The notes below the pieces were generated by a model. The model ran no database searches. It was not told the DNA's origin and was given only the letters and a program-made list of their open reading frames with translations. The translations under genes were made by a program, and so were the position numbers. A stretch of DNA of 64,000 nt, taken from assembly GCF_006717045.1 (NCBI RefSeq), contig NZ_VFPH01000002.1, positions 2,480,001-2,544,000 of the forward strand, read 5' to 3'. Of the stretch, positions 1 through 9,866 are shown one piece after another; the first letter of the stretch is position 1; every line of letters starts with the position of its first letter. This stretch comes from Pseudonocardia cypriaca (lineage in GTDB: Bacteria > Actinomycetota > Actinomycetes > Mycobacteriales > Pseudonocardiaceae).

Positions 1-1662
<1,662 letters not shown>

Positions 1663-1715
1663 ACTTCACGGTAGCCCGCCGCACCGCCACCCCTGCGCTG
1701 GGAGTGAGGACAGCC

Positions 1716-2330
1716 TCACCTCCACCTCCCGGTGGAGGGCCCGATCCGGGCGCAGAGGTGGTGGAGATCACGCTGCGCGCAAGCTCGGGAGGCGGCTGCC
1801 GACAGGAGCGCCTTGCCGGCGAGCGTGGGGTTGCGCCGGTGTGCGGCGAGCACCTCGGCCCAGCCGATCTCCGGCAGGGCGCGCCGGAGCAGCAGCTCGC
1901 CCGCCGGTCCGCCGAGCTCCGCGGCGGCCTCCAGCACGGTGAGCCCGACGGCGGTGACCGGAAGGCCGCGGCGCTCGGCGCGGTCGGCTGCGTGGAGCCG
2001 CCCGCACCGCACGGCGACGCCCGGCCGCGCCGGCCGGCGCGTCGCGGCGATCACCCCCAGCGTCGGTGGCGCTTCGGCGAGCAGCCCGTGCCACCACGCG
2101 GCCGCGGCCCCCGACAGCACCGAGCCGGCACCCGCCCACAGCACGGCCGCCCGGGCCCGCGCCTCGTCGCCGGGTTCGTACCCCGTCACGAGGTAGACGC
2201 GCGGGTGCAGGGGCCGCCAGCGCCGCGTCCGCACCAACCGGTCGACCTCCGCCGCACCGAGACCGCTCCGCAGCGCCTGCTCGCGGGAGATCACACCGGC
2301 CTGCCGGGAGAGGAGGGGCTCCAAACGCAT
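1716..2330 (-). CDS. truncated AbiEi-type wHTH protein (DUF559-family remnant)
   Basis: The 204-aa product starts with the winged-helix region typical of actinobacterial 'type IV toxin-antitoxin AbiEi family antitoxin domain' proteins (LLSRQAGVISREQALRSGL, then WRPLHPRVYLV), followed by the usual middle region with AAAAWWHGL and LTVLEAAAELG. Family members are normally about 290-320 aa and end in a DUF559/Vsr-like nuclease fold. Here the sequence loses family character after about residue 175 and ends in an Arg/Cys-rich tail, so the C-terminal domain is absent. No AbiEii-type toxin lies next to it. A small hairpin (TCCACC/GGTGGA, 1721-1736) overlaps the 3' end. It is probably a decayed gene, but could still be expressed. 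Confidence 0.6.
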   Translation of the reverse strand: MRLEPLLSRQAGVISREQALRSGLGAAEVDRLVRTRRWRPLHPRVYLVTGYEPGDEARARAAVLWAGAGSVLSGAAAAWWHGLLAEAPPTLGVIAATRRPARPGVAVRCGRLHAADRAERRGLPVTAVGLTVLEAAAELGGPAGELLLRRALPEIGWAEVLAAHRRNPTLAGKALLSAAASRACAQRDLHHLCARIGPSTGRWR

Positions 2331-2400
2331 GCCGGCATGGACGGAACCGGTAGCCGCCCGGTTCCACCTCGTTCACGGTTGCGAACGGCCGCGCCGGGGC

Positions 2401-3264
2401 TCAGCGGACCCCGGAGCAGCCGGGGGCCTCATCCCGGAGCAGGGCCACCAGGTCGGCGGCCACCGCGCGGTCGGCGGGCACCCAGTCGAGCTCGGGCACA
2501 CCGGCCGCGTCGACCCACTGCAGCGCCGCGTGCTCGAGCGGCTCCGGCTCGGGGCTGCCCGGGGCCAGCTCGGCGGTGTGCACGCGAAGCAGGACGTCGG
2601 CGAGCGGCAGGTCCGTGCCGAGCCGACCGGTGGCGCGGACCTCGGCACCCAGCTCCTCCCGCAGCTCACGGACGACGGCGTCGGACTCGGTCTCCCCCCG
2701 CTCCACACGCCCACCCGGCAGCTCCCAGCGTCCCGCGAGCTCGGGGGGCCGGGTGCGCTGGGCGGCGAGCACGGCCCCGTCGCGCAGCAGGGCGGTGGCG
2801 ACGACCACCGGCCGGGCGGTGACCTCCGCCGCCCGCTCGACCAGCGCATCCGCGCGCGCGGCCAGCAGCCGCAGCACGAGGCTGCGCCCGAGCACCACGT
2901 CGCCGAGGCGCCCGAGCGGGCCCAGCGGTGACGTCCAGCTCAGCTCGTCGAGCAGGAGAGTGCCCGCTGCGGTCTCCGTGAGGGTGGAGCGGTGCCGCAA
3001 GGCGCGCAGCGGCCCGGAGACCAGCACCGACTCCAGCCCCGAATGCGACACGGCCGTGATCCGCGTGCGCAGCGGCACCCGGACCCCGGGGGCCAGGCGC
3101 ACCTGGATCCGGACGGTCTCGCCGAGGCACACCAGCCGGCCGGCCATCGCGAACCGGTGACCGCAGCGGCGCATCGCCTCCGCCGACACCTCGGCGTCGC
3201 GCAACAGCCCCGCGACGGTGCGCCGCGGGGCGTCGATCAGCACGGTTGACCGCAGTACGGGCAC
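2401..3264 (-). CDS. SRPBCC-Nudix fusion hydrolase
   Basis: A 287-aa protein with two domains. Residues 1-145 form an SRPBCC/polyketide-cyclase-like domain (STVLIDAPRRTVAGLLRD opening; late LTETAAGTLLLDELSW strand). Residues 150-280 are a MutT-type Nudix hydrolase with a complete Nudix box (G-x5-E-x7-REL-x-EE-x-G: GRVERGE, then RELREELGA). Nudix proteins of this size class act on (d)NTPs or other nucleoside diphosphate derivatives; the substrate cannot be told here. The GTG start at 3264 sits directly behind GGGAGG. It is convergent with nothing; the DivIVA-like gene is divergent from it. The fusion of a ligand-binding fold to a Nudix enzyme is its notable feature. Confidence 0.85.
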   Translation of the reverse strand: MPVLRSTVLIDAPRRTVAGLLRDAEVSAEAMRRCGHRFAMAGRLVCLGETVRIQVRLAPGVRVPLRTRITAVSHSGLESVLVSGPLRALRHRSTLTETAAGTLLLDELSWTSPLGPLGRLGDVVLGRSLVLRLLAARADALVERAAEVTARPVVVATALLRDGAVLAAQRTRPPELAGRWELPGGRVERGETESDAVVRELREELGAEVRATGRLGTDLPLADVLLRVHTAELAPGSPEPEPLEHAALQWVDAAGVPELDWVPADRAVAADLVALLRDEAPGCSGVR

Positions 3265-3394
3265 CTCCCGATCGTGTCAGCGACCGCCGAAGATCACTGC
3301 GGGGGGCGACATCGCGACCTCACCTCGCCACGACCAGGTGAAATAGCCGTGGGACTGGCGACCGCTGCCGCACCCCGCTCGTACCGTGATCCAC

Positions 3395-4768
3395 ATGGCT
3401 CCAGCCGAGCAGCCGCCGATCGCCACCCCCGCGTTCGCCGTAGTACGCCGCGGTTACGACCCGGATCAGGTGGCGTACCACCTCAGCCGGGTCGACGCCG
3501 AGATGACGATCCTCGCCGCCGACCGCGCCGCCGCCGCCGAGCAGGCTTCCCAACTCGGTCAGCAGCTCGCGGCGTGCCGCAAGGAGCTGGGCTCGGCGCA
3601 CGCCGAGATCGAGCGCCTGCGCACGGAGCTGCGGGCGCTGGCAGGCCCTCCGGACACGATCGACAGCATGAACGAACGCCTGCAGGTGATGCTGCGCCTC
3701 GCCAAGGAGGAGTTCACCACCCTGCGGGCCGACGCGTCCGCCCATGCCGCCGCCCACGCCGCCGAGATCATCGCCGCCGTCGGCGCCGAGGCGGGCGACC
3801 TGGGCGGCTTCGGCTTCGACGAGGCGGAGCTGCGCGGCCCCCGCGACGAGGAGGAGCTCGAGCGGATGCGCCGCGAGGCCGCCGCCGAGCGCACCCGCCT
3901 CGACGAGGAGGCCGCCGCCCGGCGCGCCGCGGCCGAGGAGGAGTTCCGCCAGATCCTCGCGCTCCGCTGCCGGGAGGCGATGGCGCAGCTGGCGAAGCTG
4001 CAGACGGAGGCGATGCGCAGCGCCCGCCGCGTCATCGAGGACGCCGACGAGCAGGCCCGCGCCGCCCTCGTCGACGCGAAGGAGGCGGTGCGGCAGACCG
4101 TCGAGGACGCCCAGCGCGAGGTCGACGACCTGCAGAGGCTGCGGCTGCACCTCGCCGCCCAGCTCGACACGAGCCGTCAGCTGCTCGACCGGGCCATTCC
4201 CGAGGGTCGCGCCGCAGGCGGCGGTGATGCGGGCTCCGCGAACGGTTCCGGCCAGCGCTCGACGCCGGCGGCCCAGCACACGCCCGCCCAGCAACCACCG
4301 AGCCAGCAGCCGGCACCCGAGCAGGCCGCATCCCAGCAGGCGGCGCCCCAGCAAGCGGCACAGCCGGTCGATGGAGATTCGCCCGGGTCGGCCCCCGCCC
4401 AAGCCGAGTCCCCGGCGGCCCCGGCGATGGCCGGCGCGGAGCCCGGCGGCCGGCACGAGGCCGAGCAACCCCTCCCCCCGCCCGTGCTCCCCGCGCTCGC
4501 GGTGCCGCCGGGATGGCCGGTCCAGCCCGGCTCGATCCCGGTCGCCCAGCTGGCGAGCCCCGAGCTGGTGCGCCACGTGGACGCCGGGTCCGCGCTCGAG
4601 CAGCCGCGGTCCGGGCTGGCCGAACTGGGGCTCATCACAGACACCCCCCGGGCACAGCCGATGCGGATCCCGCCGCGCGACCTGGAGAGCTCGGACGTGC
4701 CCGGACCCTCCCGCATCCCGGCCGAGGAGCAGGACCAGCAGGTCGCACCGCCGCGCCGCTACCCCTGA
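3395..4768 (+). CDS. DivIVA/Wag31-like coiled-coil protein
   Basis: The N-terminus carries the DivIVA-type motif FAVVRRGYDPDQVAYHLSRVD, which in this family marks the membrane-binding head. Long Ala/Glu/Arg coiled coils follow to about residue 270 (EEELERMRREAAAERTRLDEEAAARRAAAEEEFRQI). The remaining 190 residues are Pro/Gln/Ala-rich and look disordered. Paralogues of Wag31/FilP in actinobacteria mark curved membrane and polar growth zones, so a role as cytoskeletal or membrane scaffold is likely. ATG 3395 was chosen; an in-frame GTG at 3386 is an alternative. The gene converges on the sensor kinase gene across a nested palindrome (4805-4870). Confidence 0.8.
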   Translation: MAPAEQPPIATPAFAVVRRGYDPDQVAYHLSRVDAEMTILAADRAAAAEQASQLGQQLAACRKELGSAHAEIERLRTELRALAGPPDTIDSMNERLQVMLRLAKEEFTTLRADASAHAAAHAAEIIAAVGAEAGDLGGFGFDEAELRGPRDEEELERMRREAAAERTRLDEEAAARRAAAEEEFRQILALRCREAMAQLAKLQTEAMRSARRVIEDADEQARAALVDAKEAVRQTVEDAQREVDDLQRLRLHLAAQLDTSRQLLDRAIPEGRAAGGGDAGSANGSGQRSTPAAQHTPAQQPPSQQPAPEQAASQQAAPQQAAQPVDGDSPGSAPAQAESPAAPAMAGAEPGGRHEAEQPLPPPVLPALAVPPGWPVQPGSIPVAQLASPELVRHVDAGSALEQPRSGLAELGLITDTPRAQPMRIPPRDLESSDVPGPSRIPAEEQDQQVAPPRRYP

Positions 4769-4804
4769 GGCGCCGGAACGCCGGGGTCGCCGAGCAGGAC
4801 GTCG

Positions 4805-4870
4805 GACTCGCGGGTGTCGGGCGGAGTCCAGCCCGAACACGGCGGGTCCGACACCTCGGCACGGCGAGTC
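4805..4870. repeat. nested intergenic palindrome (GACTCGC / GGTGTCGG type)
   Basis: Outer arms GACTCGC (4805-4811) and GCGAGTC (4864-4870) enclose inner arms GGTGTCGG (4813-4820) and CCGACACC (4848-4855), all perfectly complementary. It lies between two convergent genes and could act as a bidirectional terminator. The nested layout matches the other intergenic repeat families in this window. Confidence 0.7.
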
Positions 4871-4910
4871 GGGCGGGGCGGCGCCGTGAGTCCGGCACAG
4901 CGGCCGGCAG

Positions 4911-6266
4911 CTACGTCGTCCGGCTGCTCAGCGCGGGCCAGCGCACCTCGATGCGCCCGCCGCCGGTGGGCGTCGCGCCTGCGGAGACCACGCCACCGCG
5001 GCCGTGCACGAGGGCCGCGACCAGTGCCAGCCCGAGGCCGGCCCCGCCCCCGGCTCCTGCCTCGGGGGAGAGCCGCACGAACCGGTCGAAGATCCGCTCG
5101 CGGTCGGCGGCCGGGATGCCCGGCCCGTCGTCCTCGACCAGCAGCCGGACCACCCGGCCCGCCGGCAGGATGCTGATCCGCACGAGCGAACGGGCGTAGC
5201 GGCGCGCGTTGGTGATGAGGTTGTCCAGCACCAGCGCCACCTCCGACGGGCTGGCGCCGACCTCGGCGGGGGTGGGCGCCACGAGCTGCAGGACCGGATC
5301 GTCGAGGCGGTTGCACCGGGACCCGCCCCCGGCCCGGTCGATCGCGGCCTGCGCGGCGGCCACGAGGTCGACCGGTTTGGCGGGCGGGCGCTGCCCCGCG
5401 TCGGCACGGGCCAGTGCGAGCAGGTCGGAGAGCATCGTGGTGAGCCGCGTGGCCTCGTCGACGACGGCGCGCAACGTCTCGTCGGTGAGGTCCGGGTCCG
5501 GGTGGGCGACGGCGACCTCCGCCTGGGCCCGGATCGCGGCCACCGGGGAGCGCAGCTCGTGGGCGGCGTCGCCGGTGAACCGCTCGAGCCGGGCCACCGC
5601 CTCGTCGCGCCGGGCGAGCAGGGCGTTGAACTCCTCGGCGAGCGCGCGCAGCTCGTCCTGCGCCAGCGGCACCGGCAGGCGCTCACCGGGTGGGAGCGCC
5701 GCCGCCGCGACGCGCATCCGATCGACGGGACGCAGCGCGGCCCGGGTGGCCGCCCAGGCCGCTAGCGCGACGACGATGGCCACGATCAGCGCGCCGAGGA
5801 CGAACCCGACGGCCGCGTTCGCCAGCAGGATGGCGCCGCCCACCAGGTCGGACGTCACGACGACGAGCCGCGGTGAGCCGTCCGGCATCACGGCGGGGAC
5901 GGCGAGCCAGCGGCGCAGCTCCCTGAAGTCCCCGACGACGAACGGGTCGCCCGCCGCGAGCGCGCGGGTCTGGTCGGGCCGCAGCGGCAGCGCCGGGCCA
6001 CCGTCGACGGGCACCCCGGACATGTCAACGACCCGCAGCTCGAACCGCCGGACCTGGGCGGGCGGGGTCCCGGCGGCCAGCTGCTCGGCGACGGCGCGGG
6101 CGTCGGTGCGCAGCTCGGCGTCGGCCGCGCCGAGCATCGTCTCGTAGAGCAGGCTGACGCCGAGCCGGCTCAGCGCGAGCATGCCGAACAGTGCGACGCA
6201 CCCGACCACGAGCGTAATGCGCAGCCGCAGCGGCCGACCCGACCACCACCTGCGAAACCTCGTCAC
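4911..6266 (-). CDS. sensor histidine kinase
   Basis: A 451-aa membrane kinase. TM1 lies at about residues 15-38 (LRITLVVGCVALFGMLALSRL), a roughly 110-residue extracytoplasmic sensor follows, TM2 is ILLANAAVGFVLGALIVAIV, then HAMP, then HisKA with H-box AAHELRSPVAA (His near 236). The HATPase domain shows N-box LDNLITNARRYA, G1 VEDDGPGIP and G2 GAGLGLALV. The start chosen is the GTG at 6266, which overlaps the TGA of the response regulator gene, so the pair is translationally coupled. It should phosphorylate the partner encoded just upstream. The signal is unknown; the divergent LolA-like/ABC operon suggests an envelope cue. Confidence 0.93.
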   Translation of the reverse strand: MTRFRRWWSGRPLRLRITLVVGCVALFGMLALSRLGVSLLYETMLGAADAELRTDARAVAEQLAAGTPPAQVRRFELRVVDMSGVPVDGGPALPLRPDQTRALAAGDPFVVGDFRELRRWLAVPAVMPDGSPRLVVVTSDLVGGAILLANAAVGFVLGALIVAIVVALAAWAATRAALRPVDRMRVAAAALPPGERLPVPLAQDELRALAEEFNALLARRDEAVARLERFTGDAAHELRSPVAAIRAQAEVAVAHPDPDLTDETLRAVVDEATRLTTMLSDLLALARADAGQRPPAKPVDLVAAAQAAIDRAGGGSRCNRLDDPVLQLVAPTPAEVGASPSEVALVLDNLITNARRYARSLVRISILPAGRVVRLLVEDDGPGIPAADRERIFDRFVRLSPEAGAGGGAGLGLALVAALVHGRGGVVSAGATPTGGGRIEVRWPALSSRTT

Positions 6267-6946
6267 GGCGACTCGACGATGTACCCGTAGCCGCGGACGG
6301 TCTTCAGCACGTGCCCGGCGCCCACCGCCTCGAGCTTGCGCCGCACGTACCCGACGTAGACCTCCACGACGTTGCGGCTGGCGGCCTGCTCGTCGCCCCA
6401 CACGAGGCGCAGGAGCTCGTCCTTCGCGACCGCCGTGTCCGGGCGGCTGGCGAGCGCGTGCAGCAGGGCGAACTCGCGGGGCGACAGCTCGACGACGTCG
6501 CCGTGCCAGCTCACCGAACGCGCGGCCGGGTCGACGAGCAGCGGCCCGAGCCGGACGCGCTGACCGGTGCGGCCGAGTGCCGCGTCGCGGCGGCGCAGCA
6601 TGGCCCGCAGCTGGGCCACGAGCACCACGAACGCGAACGGCTTGACGAGGTAGCCGTCGGCCCCGAGGTCGAGTCCGTCGGCCTGGTCGAACTCGCCGTC
6701 CTTCGCCGAGAGCAGCAGCACCGGCGTGTCGACACCGGCAGCCCGCAGCTGTTCGAGCACCCGGTACCCGGAGAGCCTGGGGAGGATGATGTCGAGCACG
6801 ACGGCGTCGAAGCTCCCGGTGAGGGCGGCCTCCAACCCCGAGAGGCCGTCGCCGACGGCGACCACCTCCATGCCCTCGGCCGTGAGGCCGCGTGCGACTG
6901 CCGTCCGAATGCCCGGCTCGTCGTCCACCACCAGCACGCGTGCCAC
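6263..6946 (-). CDS. OmpR/PhoB-family response regulator
   Basis: A 227-aa regulator: receiver domain 1-115 with acidic pocket DDE (8-10), phospho-acceptor Asp52 (VVLDIILP) and Lys near 102 (VKPF), then an OmpR-type winged helix (LSPREFALLHALASRPDTAVAKDELLRLVWG; recognition helix NVVEVYVGYVRRKL; wing GYGYIVESP). It is first in a two-gene operon with the kinase (4-bp overlap). Three CTCAG/GTCAG direct repeats upstream of the divergent gene at 7021 have the 10-11 bp spacing that OmpR-type dimers bind, so this protein probably controls both directions. Confidence 0.95.
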   Translation of the reverse strand: MARVLVVDDEPGIRTAVARGLTAEGMEVVAVGDGLSGLEAALTGSFDAVVLDIILPRLSGYRVLEQLRAAGVDTPVLLLSAKDGEFDQADGLDLGADGYLVKPFAFVVLVAQLRAMLRRRDAALGRTGQRVRLGPLLVDPAARSVSWHGDVVELSPREFALLHALASRPDTAVAKDELLRLVWGDEQAASRNVVEVYVGYVRRKLEAVGAGHVLKTVRGYGYIVESP

Positions 6947-6980
6947 GCGGCGGACGCTACCCGCAGCCGCGTTCGCACAC

Positions 6981-7006
6981 CTCAGAACACTCTCAGCGCC
7001 CGTCAG
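6981..7006. promoter_or_regulatory. direct-repeat box, likely response-regulator site
   Basis: CTCAG at 6981-6985, CTCAG at 6992-6996 and GTCAG at 7002-7006, spaced 11 and 10 bp apart, lie in the 75-bp gap between the divergent response regulator and LolA-like genes. OmpR/PhoB-type regulators bind direct repeats with one-helical-turn spacing. Binding is inferred. Confidence 0.45.
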
Positions 7007-7020
7007 TCACGCTATGCCTC

Positions 7021-8025
7021 ATGGCCACCGCGCGCAGCAACAGGATTGGACGCACGGCCGCCGCCGGGATCGCAGTGGCGGGGGCCGTGGGGCTGGGTCT
7101 GCTGGCGGTTCCGGCGGGGGCAGGCGCACAGCCGGCGCTCCCGCCCGTCGACCCGGAAGAGCTGGTCCGGTCGGTGCTGGCCGCCGATCCGCAGCCGCTC
7201 GCGGGCGTCGCCGAGCTGGACAACGGGCTCGGGTTGCCTGCGTTGCCCGGCGTGCCGCAGGCCGCGAACGGCACGAGCACGGCACGGATCTGGTCCGACG
7301 GCGACCGCCGGGGCCGCGTCCAACTTCCCACCGAGTCGGGTGAACGCACGCTCGTGTCGGACGGCGAGACGTTCTGGTCGTGGAACTCCGAGGACCGCAC
7401 CGTGCGCCGGATGCCCGAGGGCGAGCACGAGCGCGACTCCGCCAACGCCGACCCGGGCGCCGCGGCGGCCGAGGCCCTCGCGAAGCTGCGGCCCACGAGC
7501 GTGATCAGCGTCGACGGCACGTCCGATGTCGCAGGCCGCCCGGCCTACGACCTCGTCCTCGCGCCGGCCTCGACGGAGCGCACGCTCCTGCGGGAGGTCC
7601 GGGTCGCGGTGGACGCCGAGCACCGCATCCCGCTGCGGCTCACCGTGCTGGCCACCGGGTCGACCGATCCCGCGCTGCAGATCGGGTTCACCGACATCGA
7701 GTTCGGCCCACAGGACCCGGAGCTGTTCCGGTTCACGCCTCCGCCGGGGGCGAAGATCGAGGACGCACGGCCGGGGGAGCACGGGGAACGCGACGCCGAA
7801 CCGACGATGGTCGGCGACGGCTGGGACACTGTCCTGGTGGCCGCCGCTCCCGAACCGGACGCCGAGCGTCCCGAGCTCGCCCAGCTGGGCCGGCCGGTCA
7901 CCGGGCCGTGGGGCAGCGGGCGGCTGATCACGAGCGCGGTGGCGAGCGTCATCGTCACCGACGACGACCGGATCGCGATCGGCGCCGTTCCCGAGCAGGT
8001 CCTCACCGAGGCGCTGGCCCGGTGA
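7021..8025 (+). CDS. exported LolA/RseB-like protein (DUF2092-type)
   Basis: A 334-aa protein with an N-terminal signal peptide (TAAAGIAVAGAVGLGLLAVPAGAGAQP, cleavage expected near residue 35). The mature part resembles LolA/MucB-type beta half-barrels of Gram-positive bacteria: RIWSDGDRRGRVQLP, a WSW segment, and VAGRPAYDLVLAPAS, which correspond to the conserved strands of these lipid- or lipoprotein-binding domains. It heads an operon with an ABC ATPase and permease (stop/start overlap GTGA at 8022-8025). The likely role is sensing or carrying an envelope component for the exporter, under the divergent two-component system. Confidence 0.8.
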   Translation: MATARSNRIGRTAAAGIAVAGAVGLGLLAVPAGAGAQPALPPVDPEELVRSVLAADPQPLAGVAELDNGLGLPALPGVPQAANGTSTARIWSDGDRRGRVQLPTESGERTLVSDGETFWSWNSEDRTVRRMPEGEHERDSANADPGAAAAEALAKLRPTSVISVDGTSDVAGRPAYDLVLAPASTERTLLREVRVAVDAEHRIPLRLTVLATGSTDPALQIGFTDIEFGPQDPELFRFTPPPGAKIEDARPGEHGERDAEPTMVGDGWDTVLVAAAPEPDAERPELAQLGRPVTGPWGSGRLITSAVASVIVTDDDRIAIGAVPEQVLTEALAR

Positions 8026-9011
8026 CGGTCGTGCCATCGGTCGACGCGGCGCCCGCTCCGGCGGGCGCCGCTCCCGTCGGGGCGGTCGCGGCACGCGCGA
8101 TCGGGTTGCGGAAGGAGTTCGGCCGCACCGTCGCCGTGGACGGCATCGACCTGGAGGTCCCCGCGGGCTCCGTCCTCGGGATGCTCGGGCCGAACGGCTC
8201 GGGCAAGACCACGCTGATCCGGATGCTGCTCGGCCTCACGCGGCCCACCGCGGGCTCCGCCGAGCTCCTCGGGGAGCCGGTACCTGAGGGCATCGACCGC
8301 GCACTCCCCCACGTCGGTGCGCTCGTCGAGGGCCCCGGCTTCCACTCGTTCCTGTCCGGGCGGGAGAACCTCTGCCGGGTGGCGACCATGGAGCCGCTGC
8401 TCGGCAGGCGCGAGATCCGGAACGCCGTGGACGTGGCGTTGAAGCGGGTCGGGCTCGCCGACGCCGCCGACCGCAGGTACCGGGGCTACTCGCTCGGCAT
8501 GAAGCAGCGCCTGGGGCTGGCCGCGGTGCTGCTGCTGCCGCGCAAGCTGGTCGTGCTCGACGAGCCGACCAACGGGCTGGACCCCGCCGGCACCCGCGAC
8601 GTCCGGCGGATCATCGCCGAGCTGCACGCAGCGGGCACCACGGTGATCGTGTCCTCGCACCTGCTCGCCGAGGTCGAGGCCACGTGCACGCACGTCGCCG
8701 TCCTGCAGGCCGGTTCGCTCGTCGCGGCGGGCGAGCTGCGCTCGCTGCTGGCCGCGGGCGCCACCGGGCTCGTGATCACCACCCCGCACATCGACCTCGC
8801 CCTGCGCACGCTGCGCGGTGCGGGTGCCACGGCCTACCGCGCGGAACGGACCAGTTCGGAGGAGCAAGCCGTGGTGGTCGCCGACGACGGCCCGCCGGCG
8901 CCCGAGCTGATCGAGCTGCTGGTACAGGCCGGCGTGGCCGTGCACGAGGCCCGCCGCAGCCGCACCAACCTGGAAGAGCTCTTCGCCCGGTTGACCGAGG
9001 AGCCCGCGTGA
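8022..9011 (+). CDS. ABC transporter ATP-binding protein
   Basis: A 329-aa ATPase of the ABC-2 (CcmA/DrrA) type. Walker A GPNGSGKTT, Q-loop region near VGALVEGPGFHSFL, signature YSLGMKQRL (a variant of LSGGQ common in bacitracin- and lantibiotic-type exporters), Walker B LVVLDEP, and switch His in SSHLLAEVE are all present. A C-terminal extension of about 90 residues follows the ATPase core. The start GTG 8022 overlaps the LolA-like stop. It pairs with the permease encoded next (overlap at 9008-9011). Confidence 0.95.
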   Translation: MTVVPSVDAAPAPAGAAPVGAVAARAIGLRKEFGRTVAVDGIDLEVPAGSVLGMLGPNGSGKTTLIRMLLGLTRPTAGSAELLGEPVPEGIDRALPHVGALVEGPGFHSFLSGRENLCRVATMEPLLGRREIRNAVDVALKRVGLADAADRRYRGYSLGMKQRLGLAAVLLLPRKLVVLDEPTNGLDPAGTRDVRRIIAELHAAGTTVIVSSHLLAEVEATCTHVAVLQAGSLVAAGELRSLLAAGATGLVITTPHIDLALRTLRGAGATAYRAERTSSEEQAVVVADDGPPAPELIELLVQAGVAVHEARRSRTNLEELFARLTEEPA

Positions 9012-9856
9012 CGACCGCCGTCCTCCCCCGCACCGAGTCACCGCGCAGCGTCCCGGTGAGCCGGCTGCTCGGCGCCGAGCTGCGCTGGGTGCTGCGCCGT
9101 CCGCGGACGCTCGTGCTGCTCGGGGTGTTCGCGCTCGTCCCCGTGCTGATCTCGATCGGGGTGACGGTGGCGGGCGACGGGCCGGGCCACGGCCTGATCG
9201 GCGCTGTCGCCGGCAACGGGCTCATGCTGCCGGTCGTCGCGATCACGGTCTCCCTCGCGCTGCTGCTGCCGCTGGCCGTCGCGATGGTGGCCGCCGACGC
9301 GATCGCGGGCGAGGCCGCGCAGGGCACCCTGCGCGGGCTGCTGCTCGCGCCGGTCGGGCGGCTGCGGCTGGTGGCCATGAAGGCGTTCGGCGTGCTCGTG
9401 GTCGCCACCCTCGCCGTGCTCGCGCTGGCCGTCGTGGGCGTCGTCGCGGGGATGGTGGTCGTGGGCCGCCCGGAGGGCCACCTCGTCACCCTGTCCGGCA
9501 CCACCCTCGGCGTGGGAGACGCCCTGGGACGGGTCGCACTGGTCGTGGCCTGGACGATCGGTCAGCTGGCCGCGGTCGGCGCGGTGGCACTGGCCATCTC
9601 CGCGTTCACCGAGCACCCGTCGGTGGTCGTCGCCTCCGTGCTCGGCGGGCTGATCGTGTGCGGCGTGCTGTCCGCCATCCCCGCGCTGGAGTGGCTGCAG
9701 CCCTACCTGCTCATCACCGGCTGGAGCGCGAGCGCCGACGTGCTGCGCGACCCGATGCCCCTCGCCGACCTGGTCACGAGCACCCTGCGCGCCCTCTGCT
9801 ACCTCGCGGTCGGTGCCGGACTCACGGTGTTCCGGATGCTGCGCCACGACGCGTAG
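9008..9856 (+). CDS. ABC-2 type transporter permease
   Basis: A 282-aa polytopic membrane protein with about six hydrophobic segments (for example TLVLLGVFALVPVLISIGVTV, VVAITVSLALLLPLAVAMVAA, LVVATLAVLALAVVGVVAGMVVV). It contains the ABC-2 pattern of an ER-rich N-terminal helix (LLGAELRWVLRRPRT) and an EAAQGTLRGLLLAPVGR loop. It forms the membrane half of the exporter with the upstream ATPase. GTG 9008 overlaps the ATPase TGA. The substrate is unknown. Confidence 0.93.
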   Translation: MTTAVLPRTESPRSVPVSRLLGAELRWVLRRPRTLVLLGVFALVPVLISIGVTVAGDGPGHGLIGAVAGNGLMLPVVAITVSLALLLPLAVAMVAADAIAGEAAQGTLRGLLLAPVGRLRLVAMKAFGVLVVATLAVLALAVVGVVAGMVVVGRPEGHLVTLSGTTLGVGDALGRVALVVAWTIGQLAAVGAVALAISAFTEHPSVVVASVLGGLIVCGVLSAIPALEWLQPYLLITGWSASADVLRDPMPLADLVTSTLRALCYLAVGAGLTVFRMLRHDA

Positions 9857-9866
9857 CGCCGGTCGT

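Noticed and set aside
1716..2330. Functional type IV toxin-antitoxin system
   Set aside because: No AbiEii-type nucleotidyltransferase toxin gene in the neighbourhood and the AbiEi-like protein is truncated.
3320..4840. Long minus-strand frame opposite the DivIVA-like gene
   Set aside because: Leu/Gly/Arg-rich shadow; the plus-strand frame carries the GYDPDQV motif and coiled-coil heptads.
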